DNA of 64,000 nt from Sinorhizobium numidicum (GTDB lineage Bacteria > Pseudomonadota > Alphaproteobacteria > Rhizobiales > Rhizobiaceae), in NCBI RefSeq assembly GCF_029892045.1, contig NZ_CP120368.1, positions 2,354,001-2,418,000 of the forward strand. The letters run 5' to 3'. Within the stretch, counting starts at the first letter, position 1. Each line of letters begins with the position of its first letter. The position numbers were made by a program, and so were the translations under genes. Shown here piece by piece: positions 29,686-38,775 of this stretch. The notes under the pieces are model-generated. The model was given only the letters and a program-made list of their open reading frames with translations, did no database searches and was not told the DNA's origin.

Positions 29686-29817
29686 CTATCGGCGCTGATA
29701 CATCAGCCCCATCGCAGCACCGAGAGCAATGCCGATAGTGATCCCGAGTGGAACGTTATCGAGCGCGGATCCTATGGCCGCGCCAACACCGATGCCGATT
29801 GCAATACCAATTGCCAT
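29686..29817 (-). CDS. Small glycine-zipper membrane protein, 43 residues
   Basis: A short ORF not found by length-filtered calling. It begins MAIGIAIGIGVGAAIGSALD and ends MYQRR. Two GxxxG-type hydrophobic helices are separated by DNVPLG. This pattern matches small rhizobial glycine-zipper proteins. No good Shine-Dalgarno sequence is seen before the ATG. An in-frame TTG further upstream, preceded by AGGCGGA, is an alternative start that would add 11 residues. Confidence 0.6.
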   Translation of the reverse strand: MAIGIAIGIGVGAAIGSALDNVPLGITIGIALGAAMGLMYQRR

Positions 29818-29855
29818 GAGCGTCGCGATACCACAGGCATGTGGCGACAATCCGC

Positions 29856-30260
29856 CTATGGCACCTCGTCATACTCCGCCCGCGCTTTCTGAATCGCCTC
29901 GTGGTTTTCGAGCGACCAGTCGACGAAGAGCTTGAGCAGGGTGAGGAACGACCGGCCGAGATCGGTGAGGCTGTATTCGACGCTCGGCGGCTGCGTCGGA
30001 TAGACGGTGCGGTTCAGATAGCCGTCGCGCTGCAGGTCGCGCAGCGTCTGCGTCAGCATGCGCTGGGAAATGTCGGGGATCAGCCGGCGCAACTGCGAGA
30101 AGCGCAAGGGCCCGTCGGCAAGCGACAGGATCATCAGCGAATTCCACTTGCCGCCGATATTGTCCATCACGTCGCGCACCGGACAATTGCCCATGTCCAT
30201 CGGCACGCCGCAGACGATTGCCACCCGCTTGCCTTTCACAGCGCCCGTCGCCTTGTTCAT
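29856..30260 (-). CDS. HxlR family transcriptional regulator (QorR/YtfH-like)
   Basis: A 134-residue winged-helix regulator. The family Cys is in NCPVRDVMD, followed by [12 protein letters not shown] and the HTH region [20 protein letters not shown]. Homologues such as QorR sense oxidants through the conserved Cys. It is divergent from a QorB-like quinone reductase, the same pairing as ytfH/ytfG (qorR/qorB) of enterobacteria, which supports that specific role. Confidence 0.88.
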   Translation of the reverse strand: MNKATGAVKGKRVAIVCGVPMDMGNCPVRDVMDNIGGKWNSLMILSLADGPLRFSQLRRLIPDISQRMLTQTLRDLQRDGYLNRTVYPTQPPSVEYSLTDLGRSFLTLLKLFVDWSLENHEAIQKARAEYDEVP

Positions 30261-30416
30261 GGCGGTACCCTTTCCGTAACCACAGCAGAAAAAACTGCCT
30301 CCTTTACAGCTCTTAGCAGATTACGGGATAAGAGCAACTCTCAAAAAGAGACCAGCATTCGACGTGAGCCCGCATACGGCGGACGAGGCTGGAAAGCGAA
30401 AGTGAAAGGAAAGATC

Positions 30417-31304
30417 ATGTCCGAAACATTGCTCGTGACCGGCGCCGCAGGCCAGCTTGGCAGGCTGGTGCTCGATGCGCTTCTCGCCTCCGGCAAGACC
30501 AAGCCGGCCGATATCATCGCCACCAGCCGCGACACCTCAAAGCTCGCCGACTACGCCGCCAAGGGCGTCATCACCCGCGCCGCCGACTTCGACGATCCGG
30601 CCTCGCTCGAAAAGGCCTTCGCCGGCGCCGACCGTATCCTCATCATCTCGACCGATGCTCTGGACCAGCCGGGAAAACGCCTGAGGCAGCATCTCAACGC
30701 CGTCGCAGCCGCCAGGAAGGCGGGCGCCAAGCACATCCTCTACACCTCGATGCCGAGCCCGGAGACTTCCGTGATCCCCTTCGCTCCCGATCATCTCGAA
30801 ACGGAGAACGCTATAAAGGCGACCGGCATTCCTTACACGATCCTGAGGAACGGCTGGTACATGGAAAATCTCTTCATGGCGCTACCGCATGCGCTTCACA
30901 CCGGGCAATGGTTCTCCTCCTCCGGCCAGGGCCGCCTCGCCCACCTCGCCCGCAGCGATGCCGCCGCGGCGGCTGCCGCAGCGCTGCAGTCCGGCTCGAC
31001 GGAAAGCCGCACCTATACGCTGACCGGTGCTGAACTGCGCTCGACCGAGGAGATCGCTACGCTCGTCGCCGAGGCGACCGGCAAGAAACTCGATGTCGTG
31101 CACATCTCCGACGAAGCGCTTGCCGGCGGTCTCGAGGGCGCTGGCCTGCCCGAGTTCCTGATCCCGATCGTCGTCTCCTTCGACAGCAACACCCGCGACG
31201 GCCATATCGGCATGGTGACCGCCCACGTAACGGCCTTGACCGGCAAGACCCCCGTCGGTCTCCCCGCCTTCCTCGAGGCGAACAAGGCCGCCCTCATCCA
31301 ATAA
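30417..31304 (+). CDS. qorB: NmrA-type NAD(P)H:quinone oxidoreductase (QorB-like)
   Basis: A 295-residue atypical SDR / NmrA-like protein. It starts MSETLLVTGAAGQLGRLVLD, with the nucleotide motif TGAAGQLG and a conserved YTILRNGWYMEN segment seen in QorB. The classical Tyr-x-x-x-Lys is absent, as expected for the subfamily. It probably reduces quinones with NADPH under redox stress. Start chosen at the ATG after AAAGGAAAG. The HxlR regulator is divergent. A terminator-like hairpin follows at 31332. Confidence 0.85.
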   Translation: MSETLLVTGAAGQLGRLVLDALLASGKTKPADIIATSRDTSKLADYAAKGVITRAADFDDPASLEKAFAGADRILIISTDALDQPGKRLRQHLNAVAAARKAGAKHILYTSMPSPETSVIPFAPDHLETENAIKATGIPYTILRNGWYMENLFMALPHALHTGQWFSSSGQGRLAHLARSDAAAAAAAALQSGSTESRTYTLTGAELRSTEEIATLVAEATGKKLDVVHISDEALAGGLEGAGLPEFLIPIVVSFDSNTRDGHIGMVTAHVTALTGKTPVGLPAFLEANKAALIQ

Positions 31305-31331
31305 TCTGAAGCGAAACAGCGATCGCAAAAC

Positions 31332-31366
31332 GAAGGGCCTGGCGGTGAATGCCGGGCCCTTCTGCT
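31332..31366 (+). terminator. Terminator after the qorB-like gene
   Basis: GAAGGGCC and GGCCCTTC arms around a 15-base loop, followed by TGCTTGT. The position right after the stop codon fits termination. Confidence 0.6.
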
Positions 31367-31409
31367 TGTATCGGCTCCTTTGAAGCGTATCATCAATCGG
31401 TCCGACGCC

Positions 31410-31505
31410 CGCATGTTTCCCTAAATCGGCGCCGATTTAAGGATAAAAACATGCAGCAATTCCAAGTGCTACAGCGGCCTTTGTGCGTCTGAAAGAGGCA
31501 CGGCG
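31410..31505 (-). repeat. RIME1-like repeat, hairpin 1 decayed
   Basis: Hairpin 2 is intact (CCTAAATCGGCGCCGATTTAAGG within GCATGTTT/AAACATGC). Hairpin 1 begins CTACAGCGG and shows GTGCGTC but loses symmetry at its outer end. Confidence 0.82.
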
Positions 31506-31575
31506 GCGCCGGCCGCCCTGTCGCCTCAGGGCACCGCCATCATGGAGATGCACAAGCTCGCTTGGAGGAAAGACG

Positions 31576-32187
31576 ATGATGCCGCCGATCGACTTTTGGT
31601 TCTCGATAGGAACCGCCTACACGTATTTTGCCGTCATGCGGCTGCCCGAGATTGCCGCAGAAGCCGAGGTGGAATTTCGCTGGCGTCCCTTCGACATACG
31701 CGCAATCATGATCGAGATGAACGATGTCCCATTCGCCAGCCAGCCGGTGAAGGCCGCCTATATGTGGCGCGACCTCGAGCGGCGCGCCGCGAAGGTCGGC
31801 TTGCCGCTGAGATTGCCGATCCCTTACCCCCTTGCCGAGTTCGAACAGGCAAACCGCGTCGCGGTGATCGCCGCCAGGGAAGGCTGGTGCCAGCCCTATG
31901 CTATAGCCACCTACCGCCGCTGGTTCGTCGACCGGGAACCTGCCGGCAGCGAGCCGAATCTCTCGGCCAGTATCCGGGAAGCGGGGCAGGAGCCCGCCCG
32001 TGTCCTGGAACTGGCGAACTCCGAAGGTGGCATTCAGGCCCTTGATGCTGCAACCCGCGAAGCGAAGGAACTCGGCATCTTCGGCTCACCGTCCTTCGTC
32101 ATCGATGGAGAGCTGTTCTGGGGGTATGATCGCCTGCAGGACGCGATCGACTGGCAGCGCAACCTCGATCACGCGACCCCAGGTTGA
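31576..32187 (+). CDS. DsbA-fold protein, 2-hydroxychromene-2-carboxylate isomerase-like
   Basis: A 203-residue thioredoxin-superfamily protein. It begins MMPPIDFWFSIGTAYTYFA, with Ser/Tyr positions in place of the CxxC of DsbA, matching the glutathione-dependent HCCA isomerase / kappa-GST class. The C-terminal motif GIFGSPSFVIDGELFWGYDR is diagnostic of that class. GGAGGAAAG lies 6 bases before the start. No naphthalene-degradation genes are near, so the real substrate is uncertain. Confidence 0.88.
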   Translation: MMPPIDFWFSIGTAYTYFAVMRLPEIAAEAEVEFRWRPFDIRAIMIEMNDVPFASQPVKAAYMWRDLERRAAKVGLPLRLPIPYPLAEFEQANRVAVIAAREGWCQPYAIATYRRWFVDREPAGSEPNLSASIREAGQEPARVLELANSEGGIQALDAATREAKELGIFGSPSFVIDGELFWGYDRLQDAIDWQRNLDHATPG

Positions 32188-32196
32188 GCTTCGGCC

Positions 32197-32254
32197 CTAC
32201 AGCGCCGTGCGTCTTGTTTTACCCTTAAGCCGGCGCCGATTGAGGAACATGCAG
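32197..32254 (+). repeat. RIME1-like repeat with internal deletion
   Basis: The start CTACAGCGCCGTGCGTC is joined to the end of the element (TTTTACCCTTAAGCCGG...GAGGAACATGCAG). The return arm of hairpin 1 and the spacer are missing. Confidence 0.75.
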
Positions 32255-32267
32255 CAGGGCGCCGCGC

Positions 32268-32693
32268 TCAAGATTTTGCGATCGTTTTCGGCCCCTCCGG
32301 TGCTGGCGCAGCCGACCTTCGGACAACCCTGCCCTCCTCGGCCTTGTAGAAGAACTGGCTTGCGACCAGCCAGCCCTTCAGCGGCCTGAGCGGCGGAATA
32401 CAGGTTAGCAGCATGAAGGGACCGGTGATGAGCAGATGCACCCAGAGGGGCGCGTTGTATTGCACCTCCAGCCAGACGCCGAGAAGCACGCTTGGCACGC
32501 AGGCGAAACAGATGACGAAGAAGGCGGGACCATCGGCGGGGTCGGCGAAGGAATAATCCAATCCGCAGACCTGGCACTCCCGTCGCAATTTCAGGAATCC
32601 TTCGAACAGATGTCCCTGGCCGCAACGGGGGCAGCGACCGCGTAACCCCGTCTGTAACGGCGAAAGGGGCGGCCAATCCTGATGTGAAGACAT
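32268..32693 (-). CDS. DUF983 domain-containing membrane protein
   Basis: A 141-residue protein. The N-terminal zinc-ribbon-like region has two CxxC pairs (RCPRCGQGHLF and ECQVCGLDYS). Two membrane helices follow (AFFVICFACVPSVLLGVWLE and LWVHLLITGPFMLLT). DUF983 proteins are linked to cytochrome oxidase assembly regions in alphaproteobacteria, though none is adjacent here. The start at 32693 has AAAGGAAAAACG upstream; longer in-frame starts pass through an AT-rich promoter-like region. Confidence 0.87.
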   Translation of the reverse strand: MSSHQDWPPLSPLQTGLRGRCPRCGQGHLFEGFLKLRRECQVCGLDYSFADPADGPAFFVICFACVPSVLLGVWLEVQYNAPLWVHLLITGPFMLLTCIPPLRPLKGWLVASQFFYKAEEGRVVRRSAAPAPEGPKTIAKS

Positions 32694-32926
32694 CGTTTTT
32701 CCTTTCAGAGGCGTTCGGACACGCATATCCGCAACAATTCGGAACATGCTCTCTTGAGCGCCGCACCTTTTCTCCAAACAGAGGAAAACATACAAAACAT
32801 ACAGCGTCAAATAATTGTATGCATATTCGCCTGCGACAATTGCGCCCGAAGACAGGCCCTGAAAGGCTGAGACCCTGAAAAGCTGGGACTGGCCCTGACG
32901 GACAAACCGCCTGCAGTCCTCTCGCC

Positions 32927-34324
32927 TTAAATTACAAGGTTCAACGCAGCCGGCGACTGAGCGAGCAGGTCGGCAATGACACGGAGGCTGCGCTGCAGCT
33001 CGGTCCGCGTCTCCGCGGCGCCGAGACCTAGCCGCACCGCCTCGGGCGGAGCAGAAAGCGCGAAGGCATCGCTTGCGACGACGGCGATTCCGGCTGTCCA
33101 CAGCCGGGCCGTGAACTCGCCGCGCGCCCACTCAAGCGGCAGCTTGAGCCAGAGGTGAAAGCCCTCGCGATCAGCAAGGAGGTGAGTTGCGGGCAGGCTC
33201 TCGGCCGCGATCTGCTGGCGCACGCCGGTTTCGGTGCGAATGGCGGCGAGCACCGCCTCCGCCGTACCATTCTCGATCCAGCACGTGGCAATTGCCGCCG
33301 AAAGCGGCGAGGCCATTCCGGCGGTGGCGCGAACCGCGCTCTCGAGGCGAACGGACCTCGTGGAGTCCGGCACGACGAGATAGGCGATCCGAAGCGCCGG
33401 CGACAGGCACTTGGCAAGGCCGGCTACGTGATAGACGAGATCGGGGGCAAGCGCGGCGAGCGGCGGCAGCGGGCTCGCCGGCAGCGCGCCATAGGCATCG
33501 TCCTCGATGATCGCGACGCCGTGCCTGCGGGCGATTGCCACGATCGCCTCCCGGCGCTCCAGCGGCAGCGTCGCAGAGGTCGGATTGTGAAGCGTCGGAT
33601 TGCAGTAAAGCGCCTTTGGCCGACGCGCGAGGCAGACCGCCTCGAACGCGTCGGGCAGGAGGCCCTTCTCGTCCATCGCAACGCCGAGGACTTCAATGCC
33701 GAGATGGGCGGCAAGTGACCGGAGACCCGGATAGGTCAGCGCCTCGGCGCAGATGCTGCCGCCCCCCGCCGCAAGCACGCTAAGGGTCGCAAGCAGCGCC
33801 CCTTGCGCTCCCGGACAGACCAGCACCCGGTCGGCCGGGATATCGCCGAGCCGCGGCTTTAGCCAGTTGGCGCCCGCAACCCTGTCCCGCCGGGCGCCGC
33901 CAGCCGCCTGATAGCGCATCAGCAGGCCTAAGCCCTGTTCGTCCTGCAAGGCGCCGATGTCGTCCCACATCCTCGTTGCAAGCGCCGGATCATCGAAAAG
34001 CGGCGGCAGGTTCATGCTCATGTCGACGAGCCCGCCCGAGGATGATCCGCCGGCGCTCCCGCGGCGCGCCCTCACATAGGTGCCCTGCCCGACCCGGCCC
34101 TCGATCAACCCGCGGCGGCGCGCTTCGTTATAGGCACGGCTGATGGTGGTGAAATCGATGCTGAGTGCAGCCGCAAGCGCCCGCTGCGGCGGCAGGCGTG
34201 CTCCATCCTGTAGCCGTCCGGCCGCAATGTCTGCGGCGATCTCGTCGGCGATCGCCAGATAGAGCGGTCCGCTCGCCTTGCGAAGCGCGGGCACCCAGGA
34301 AAGGCTCGCGCCATTCTTCTTCAT
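32927..34324 (-). CDS. MocR-type regulator (GntR winged helix fused to aminotransferase domain)
   Basis: About 465 residues. The N-terminal GntR winged helix (GPLYLAIADEIAADIAAGRL, then LPPQRALAAALSIDFTTISRAY) is followed by a fold-type I aminotransferase-like domain. Its PLP Lys is in HVAGLAKCLSPALRIAYLV and its Asn in CNPTLHNPTSAT. MocR/PdxR regulators bind PLP and control vitamin B6 or amino-acid genes. The pdxJ gene lies 178 bp away on the same strand, upstream of it. The start MKKNGASLSW at 34324 is preferred over an upstream Met at 34375. Confidence 0.87.
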   Translation of the reverse strand: MKKNGASLSWVPALRKASGPLYLAIADEIAADIAAGRLQDGARLPPQRALAAALSIDFTTISRAYNEARRRGLIEGRVGQGTYVRARRGSAGGSSSGGLVDMSMNLPPLFDDPALATRMWDDIGALQDEQGLGLLMRYQAAGGARRDRVAGANWLKPRLGDIPADRVLVCPGAQGALLATLSVLAAGGGSICAEALTYPGLRSLAAHLGIEVLGVAMDEKGLLPDAFEAVCLARRPKALYCNPTLHNPTSATLPLERREAIVAIARRHGVAIIEDDAYGALPASPLPPLAALAPDLVYHVAGLAKCLSPALRIAYLVVPDSTRSVRLESAVRATAGMASPLSAAIATCWIENGTAEAVLAAIRTETGVRQQIAAESLPATHLLADREGFHLWLKLPLEWARGEFTARLWTAGIAVVASDAFALSAPPEAVRLGLGAAETRTELQRSLRVIADLLAQSPAALNLVI

Positions 34325-34502
34325 CGACGAATCCCATTTAGGTAATGTATGGATATTGCATGGATGAAGGGGCATCGCAAGCAGCGACGCGCAACGAGTC
34401 GGAAGTGCGGGAGCCCGGCCTCTTTCAGCGTTCGCGTGAAATCAAGCCGCGATGTCTCTCATCCGGCCGGGAGGCCTCTTTTCGTTGTTGCCACTTTTGC
34501 CC

Positions 34503-35255
34503 CTACACCGCCTCGCCGCAGGCACGGCGGAAGCGGCGTACCGTTTCGGCCATGCCGTATTCGAGCGCATCGGCCGTCAGGCCATGGCCGATCGAGACTT
34601 CGGCAAGCGCCGGGATGTGGCTGGCCAAGAGCGGCAGATTGGCAACCGTCAAGTCATGGCCGGCATTCACGGCAAGGCCGAGCCCGATCGCGATCTCCGC
34701 CGTACGTCCGAGTTCGGCGGCGATCCGCTCGGCCTTTTCCTGATCGTCGTAGCAGCCGCCATAGGGCCCGGTGTAAAGCTCGATCCGGTCCGCACCGGTC
34801 TCCCTCGCAATCTTGAGCGCTTCCGGGTTCGGATCGCCATCGGCGAAGAGCGATACACGAAAACCCTTTTTCTTGAGCCGTCCGACCACATTGCCGAGCA
34901 GATTGTGGTTCTTGCGGAAGTCCCAGCCGTGATCGGAAGTCGCCTGCGCCGGATCGTCCGGCACCAGCGTCACCTGCTCCGGCTCGTGCCGCTCGACAAG
35001 CTCCAGAAACGCCTCGTTCGGAAAACCCTCCATATTGAATTCCGCTTCGGGAAATTCATCGTCGATGAGGTCGCGGATCGGCTGGAGGTCGGAAAAGCGG
35101 ATGTGGCGCTGGTCGGGGCGCGGGTGGACGGTCAGCCCGCTCGCCCCCGCCTGAAGCGCGATGCGGCCGAGACCGGTTACGGACGGCCAGGGAAGGTCGC
35201 GCCGGTTGCGCAGCATTGCGACAGCATTGAGATTCACGGACAGTTTTGCCGGCAT
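34503..35255 (-). CDS. pdxJ: Pyridoxine 5'-phosphate synthase
   Basis: A 250-residue TIM-barrel enzyme that condenses 3-amino-2-oxopropyl phosphate with deoxyxylulose 5-phosphate in the last step of de novo vitamin B6 synthesis. Signature regions are [43 protein letters not shown] and [10 protein letters not shown]. The start [10 protein letters not shown] at 35255 matches the family better than the Met at 35282. A PLP-type MocR regulator lies downstream; whether it controls pdxJ is untested. Confidence 0.95.
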   Translation of the reverse strand: MPAKLSVNLNAVAMLRNRRDLPWPSVTGLGRIALQAGASGLTVHPRPDQRHIRFSDLQPIRDLIDDEFPEAEFNMEGFPNEAFLELVERHEPEQVTLVPDDPAQATSDHGWDFRKNHNLLGNVVGRLKKKGFRVSLFADGDPNPEALKIARETGADRIELYTGPYGGCYDDQEKAERIAAELGRTAEIAIGLGLAVNAGHDLTVANLPLLASHIPALAEVSIGHGLTADALEYGMAETVRRFRRACGEAV

Positions 35256-35393
35256 ATCGGAACTTTCGGAGAGGCGGCCCAAGGTTGTACCAAGGAGCGT
35301 ATCATGACGTTGCCGCAGTTCTACCGCAGATTTTGCAAAACCGGAATCACCCTTGCCGGGTTTTGCTCGGTCGTTTTGACACCGCCGATTTAT

Positions 35394-35405
35394 GTTGATA
35401 TCAAC
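35394..35405. promoter_or_regulatory. Palindrome GTTGATATCAAC upstream of the DUF899 gene
   Basis: A perfect 12-bp palindrome 60 bp before the DUF899 start codon, in AT-rich DNA. It is a candidate operator. No dedicated regulator gene is adjacent. Confidence 0.4.
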
Positions 35406-35465
35406 GTTAATAGTTCACCGAAACAGGATGAGGCGCCAAGCGCCGAAACCGAGAGGAGAGCCATC

Positions 35466-36176
35466 ATGACAACGCAAGCCACACTCACGCCCGCAAAGGA
35501 ACTGGCGGCAAAGAATCGCGCCCGCTTTCCCAATGAGAGCGCCGAGTATCGACAGGCGCGCAACGCGCTTCTTGCCGAGGAGATCGAACTCAGACGCCAC
35601 ATCGAGCGGGTGGCGGAACGGCGCCGGCAATTGCCGCCGGGCGGTGAAGTGACGAAAGATTACCGGTTCGAAGGCGAAAACGGGCCGGTTGCCCTTGCCG
35701 ATCTCTTCGGCGACAAGGACACGCTGATCATCTACAGCTACATGTTCGGCCCTGAGCGCGAGAAGCCCTGCCCCATGTGCACCTCACTGATGGCATCCTG
35801 GGAAGGCAAGGTGCCGGACATCGAGCAACGCGTGGCGCTTGCCATGGTCGCCCGCTCGCCGATCGAGCGGCTGGTCGCGGCCAAGAAGGCGCGAGGCTGG
35901 AGGCAGTTGAAGGTCTACTCCGACAGCGACGGCAGCTTTACGCGCGACTATGTCAGCGCCGACGATGCCGACGTTCCCGCCTACACGGTCTTTACCCGCC
36001 GGGACGGCACGATCCGGCATTTCTGGAGCGCCGAAATGAGCAGCGAGATGGCCGATCCCGGACAAGACCCCCGCGACGCGCCGGATCCGGACCCGCTATG
36101 GACCCTGCTCGACACCACGCCCGAAGGCCGCGGCGCCAACTGGTATCCAAAACTCGAATATCCCAGCGCCGGCTAG
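35466..36176 (+). CDS. DUF899 family thioredoxin-like protein
   Basis: A 236-residue protein with an N-terminal helical region (ARNALLAEEIELRRHIERVAE) and a thioredoxin-fold domain containing KPCPMCTSLM, where the peroxiredoxin/AhpC-like Cys pair would be, and IYSYMFGPER. Family members are often annotated as thioredoxin-like or dithiol-disulfide isomerases. GAGAGGAGAG precedes the ATG. The frame is open further upstream to an ATG at 35304, but that would translate the GTTGATATCAAC palindrome. Confidence 0.85.
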   Translation: MTTQATLTPAKELAAKNRARFPNESAEYRQARNALLAEEIELRRHIERVAERRRQLPPGGEVTKDYRFEGENGPVALADLFGDKDTLIIYSYMFGPEREKPCPMCTSLMASWEGKVPDIEQRVALAMVARSPIERLVAAKKARGWRQLKVYSDSDGSFTRDYVSADDADVPAYTVFTRRDGTIRHFWSAEMSSEMADPGQDPRDAPDPDPLWTLLDTTPEGRGANWYPKLEYPSAG

Positions 36177-36177
36177 C

Positions 36178-36217
36178 CTACAGCGCCGTGCGGGTTCCGG
36201 TTTAAGGAACCATGCAG
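36178..36217 (+). repeat. RIME1-like repeat remnant
   Basis: CTACAGCGCCGTGCGG fused directly to GGTTTAAGGAACCATGCAG. Only the two outer ends survive, as from an internal deletion. Confidence 0.7.
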
Positions 36218-36552
36218 TGGCTGGATGGGATCGCGGCAAAGCATTCGCGGTCTGTGGCAAAGCGGTCAATCTCATCAAAGCTTTGTGCTTTAGCGCCTGC
36301 CGCCAATCCCCTCTCCTCGCCTGCGGCGAGAGCGGGTTGGCGGCAAGCCGCGCCCCCACCTGCGACGGCGAATGGCGACCCCTCGCCGAATCGATCCAAT
36401 TTCGCATCTTCTTTAGGAAAAGCTGACATTTTTTGTCTTCAAACCTGACAACCACCATTATTGGGCCTAAGTTTCGAATCAGGTTAAAGTTGCTTATTTT
36501 CGAAAACCGTCATTTGTTCCGGCACGCTGCCGCATCTTTCGGAGCCACATCG
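36218..36552. other. Intergenic region, about 330 bp
   Basis: It contains a short hairpin-rich repeat near 36300-36400 (CCTCTCCTCGCCTGCGGCGAGAG) of a type also seen near 51500, then AT-rich DNA that probably holds the promoter of the next gene. No gene is seen. Confidence 0.5.
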
Positions 36553-37656
36553 ATGACGCCAGCCGAAAGGCCCTGTGAGGAGACGATCCGGCTTGCGCTC
36601 GGCCGGATTCTTGACAGCAAGGACTTTCAACGCTCGGAGCGTCTGCGCGGTTTCCTCGCCTATGTGGTCGAAAAGGAATTGGCCGGCGAAGGCTCCCAGT
36701 TGAAGGGATACACGATCGCCGTCGATGTTTTCGGGCGCAGTCCGACCTTCAACGCCGACAGCGATCCACTCGTGCGTGTCCATGCCGGAAAGCTGCGCAA
36801 GCTGCTAAAGGCCTTTTACGAGGCAGAAGGTGTAGACGAGGAATGGCAGATCACCATTCCGAAGGGAACTTACGTCCCGGAATACCGACGATTGAGCCCG
36901 CGGACCTCCGGCAATATGGGTCCCTCGGCCGACCAGACCGGCGGGAGCCGTCGCGGGCGCCGGCCTTCATGGCAACCCGCCCCCCTCTCCTCGCCCTGGG
37001 CCGTGCTGAGTGTTCTGCCGCTTCTCCTTTTTGCGCCTCTGCCATCGCCGGAAATGACGCTCCATATCGACGCGGAGGCCAAGCTGGTCAACGGGTCGAT
37101 GGCCGCCCTCCGGGAGCTTCCATCCGTCAGCGTGAGGGTGATCGGCCCGGAGCACGAAGACACCAAGCGTTTCGCAGCGATGCTGCGCGAGGCCGCGCTC
37201 GGCCACAAGACACTTGCCCGGGCAAGCGCGGCCAACGACAGGCACACACCGGCCGCCAGTCAGGCACTGACATTTTCGATCACGCTCGCCTGGCATGACG
37301 CGCCGGCGCCCGGCATCCGCATCACCCTTTGGCACGAGGGCGAAGGCATCCCCTTACGGCATGATTTCATCGCGGCGGACCGGCTCGCGAGCGAACCCGA
37401 CATTCTTTACGAGAGCACTTCGCTTGCCGCACAGCTTTTTGCGCTCGACGGCGAGATCTACGCCCATGCTGCCCTCGAAGGCGTCCAAAGCGCGCTGATG
37501 CAATGCATGTCGGCAACCGCGCGCTACCGAAAGCTGCTGACACGCGGCAGCTTCCAAGAGGCCCTCGAGTGCCAGCAGAAGCTCGGACCTCTTAACGGCG
37601 ACGAACCATTCTTCATCATATCCGCCGACAGTCCGCTCAAGGTCATCGGTCACTGA
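36553..37656 (+). CDS. Hypothetical protein with winged-helix-like N-terminal domain and one membrane segment
   Basis: A 367-residue protein. The N-terminal 110 residues (FQRSERLRGFLAYVVEKEL, then YTIAVDVFGRSPTFNADSDP and VRVHAGKLRKLLKAFYE) match a domain that rhizobia often place before TPR or TolB-like sensor regions. A single membrane helix follows (about 140-160). The rest is probably extracytoplasmic and shows no family I recognise. Start at 36553 with GGAGCC upstream. A membrane-bound transcription-factor-like sensor is a reasonable inference. Confidence 0.68.
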   Translation: MTPAERPCEETIRLALGRILDSKDFQRSERLRGFLAYVVEKELAGEGSQLKGYTIAVDVFGRSPTFNADSDPLVRVHAGKLRKLLKAFYEAEGVDEEWQITIPKGTYVPEYRRLSPRTSGNMGPSADQTGGSRRGRRPSWQPAPLSSPWAVLSVLPLLLFAPLPSPEMTLHIDAEAKLVNGSMAALRELPSVSVRVIGPEHEDTKRFAAMLREAALGHKTLARASAANDRHTPAASQALTFSITLAWHDAPAPGIRITLWHEGEGIPLRHDFIAADRLASEPDILYESTSLAAQLFALDGEIYAHAALEGVQSALMQCMSATARYRKLLTRGSFQEALECQQKLGPLNGDEPFFIISADSPLKVIGH

Positions 37657-37797
37657 GGTGGAGCAAGTAGAAATGTCTTTCCGCCCGCAATAACTATTTT
37701 CCGCCCTACCCAGCTTCGCCCATCCAGCGCGGACCAGAGCAGGACCCGCAGTGGTCTGCCCCCGTCCGCATCGCTTCAAACAACGACTGAGGAGAGA

Positions 37798-38775
37798 ATG
37801 ATGACCACTCGCAGATCGGTACTCAAGGGAACGCTGTCCCTCATGCTGGCCGCCACGGCCATGACGACGCTCGCGCCGCTCGGCGCGGTCGCGAAGGCGC
37901 CGCAAATCAAGTCGCAGGCTCCGGGCTACTATCGCATCATGCTGGGCGACTTCGAGATCACCGCGCTTTCCGACGGAACGGTCAAGTTCCCAGTCGAATC
38001 GTTTTATGTCGGCCCCAAGGACGAGATTGCTGCGCTGCTCAACAAGGCATTCCTCGAGTCGCCGGTCGAGCTGTCGATCAATGCCTTTCTGGTCAACACG
38101 AATGACCGGCTGGTGCTTATCGATTCCGGCAGCGGTGGCTTCTTCGGCCCGACACTCGGCAAGCTCGTTCCCAACCTCGTCGCCGCCGGCTACCAGCCGG
38201 AGCAGATCGACGACGTCATCCTCACCCATGCCCATGTGGATCACCTGGGCGGCCTCGTTGCCGGGGAAAAGATCGTCTTTCCCAACGCGACGGTTCACCT
38301 GAACCAGCGCGATGCCGATTTCTGGCTGAGCTCTGCCAACCGCGACGCCGCACCGGAGGCGAAAAAGGACTTCTTCTCGATGGCCGTGCAGGCGCTTGCG
38401 CCTTACCGCGACGCCGGCCGGCTGAAAACCTTTGCCGACGGGACCGAGCCGGTGCCGGGCTTCAAGACGATCCTGCGTGCCGGCCATACTCCCGGCCATA
38501 GCGCGGTCGCCATCGAGAGCAAGGGCCAGAAGCTCGTATTCTGGGGCGACATCACCCACGGCGATGTCGTGCAGTTTGACGAGCCGGACGTGACGATCGG
38601 CTTCGACGAGGACCCGGCCGCGGCTGCAAGCGCGCGCGATGCTGCCTTCGCTGAGGCGGTCAAGGAGGGATACCTCGTTGCCGGCGCGCATACGCGTTTC
38701 CCCGGCATCGGCCATGTCGGCACGGACAGCGACAACTTCGATTGGGTACCGCTGAACTATAGCGCGACGCTCTGA
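37798..38775 (+). CDS. Secreted MBL-fold metallohydrolase (methyl parathion hydrolase/lactonase-like)
   Basis: A 325-residue protein. The N-terminus (MMTTRRSVLKGTLSLML) is a twin-arginine signal peptide ending near AVAKA. The metallo-beta-lactamase motif is THAHVDHLGG, with a second metal site in RAGHTPGHSAV and FWGDITHGD. The overall layout matches Tat-exported MPH-like hydrolases, which act on organophosphates or lactones. It probably acts in the periplasm. GAGGAGAGA precedes the two adjacent Met codons. Confidence 0.9.
   Translation: MMTTRRSVLKGTLSLMLAATAMTTLAPLGAVAKAPQIKSQAPGYYRIMLGDFEITALSDGTVKFPVESFYVGPKDEIAALLNKAFLESPVELSINAFLVNTNDRLVLIDSGSGGFFGPTLGKLVPNLVAAGYQPEQIDDVILTHAHVDHLGGLVAGEKIVFPNATVHLNQRDADFWLSSANRDAAPEAKKDFFSMAVQALAPYRDAGRLKTFADGTEPVPGFKTILRAGHTPGHSAVAIESKGQKLVFWGDITHGDVVQFDEPDVTIGFDEDPAAAASARDAAFAEAVKEGYLVAGAHTRFPGIGHVGTDSDNFDWVPLNYSATL

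Noticed and set aside
35304..35465. N-terminal extension of the DUF899 protein from an ATG at 35304
   Set aside because: In frame and with a GGAG upstream, but it would translate an AT-rich promoter-like stretch and a perfect palindrome; the later start has a better ribosome binding site.
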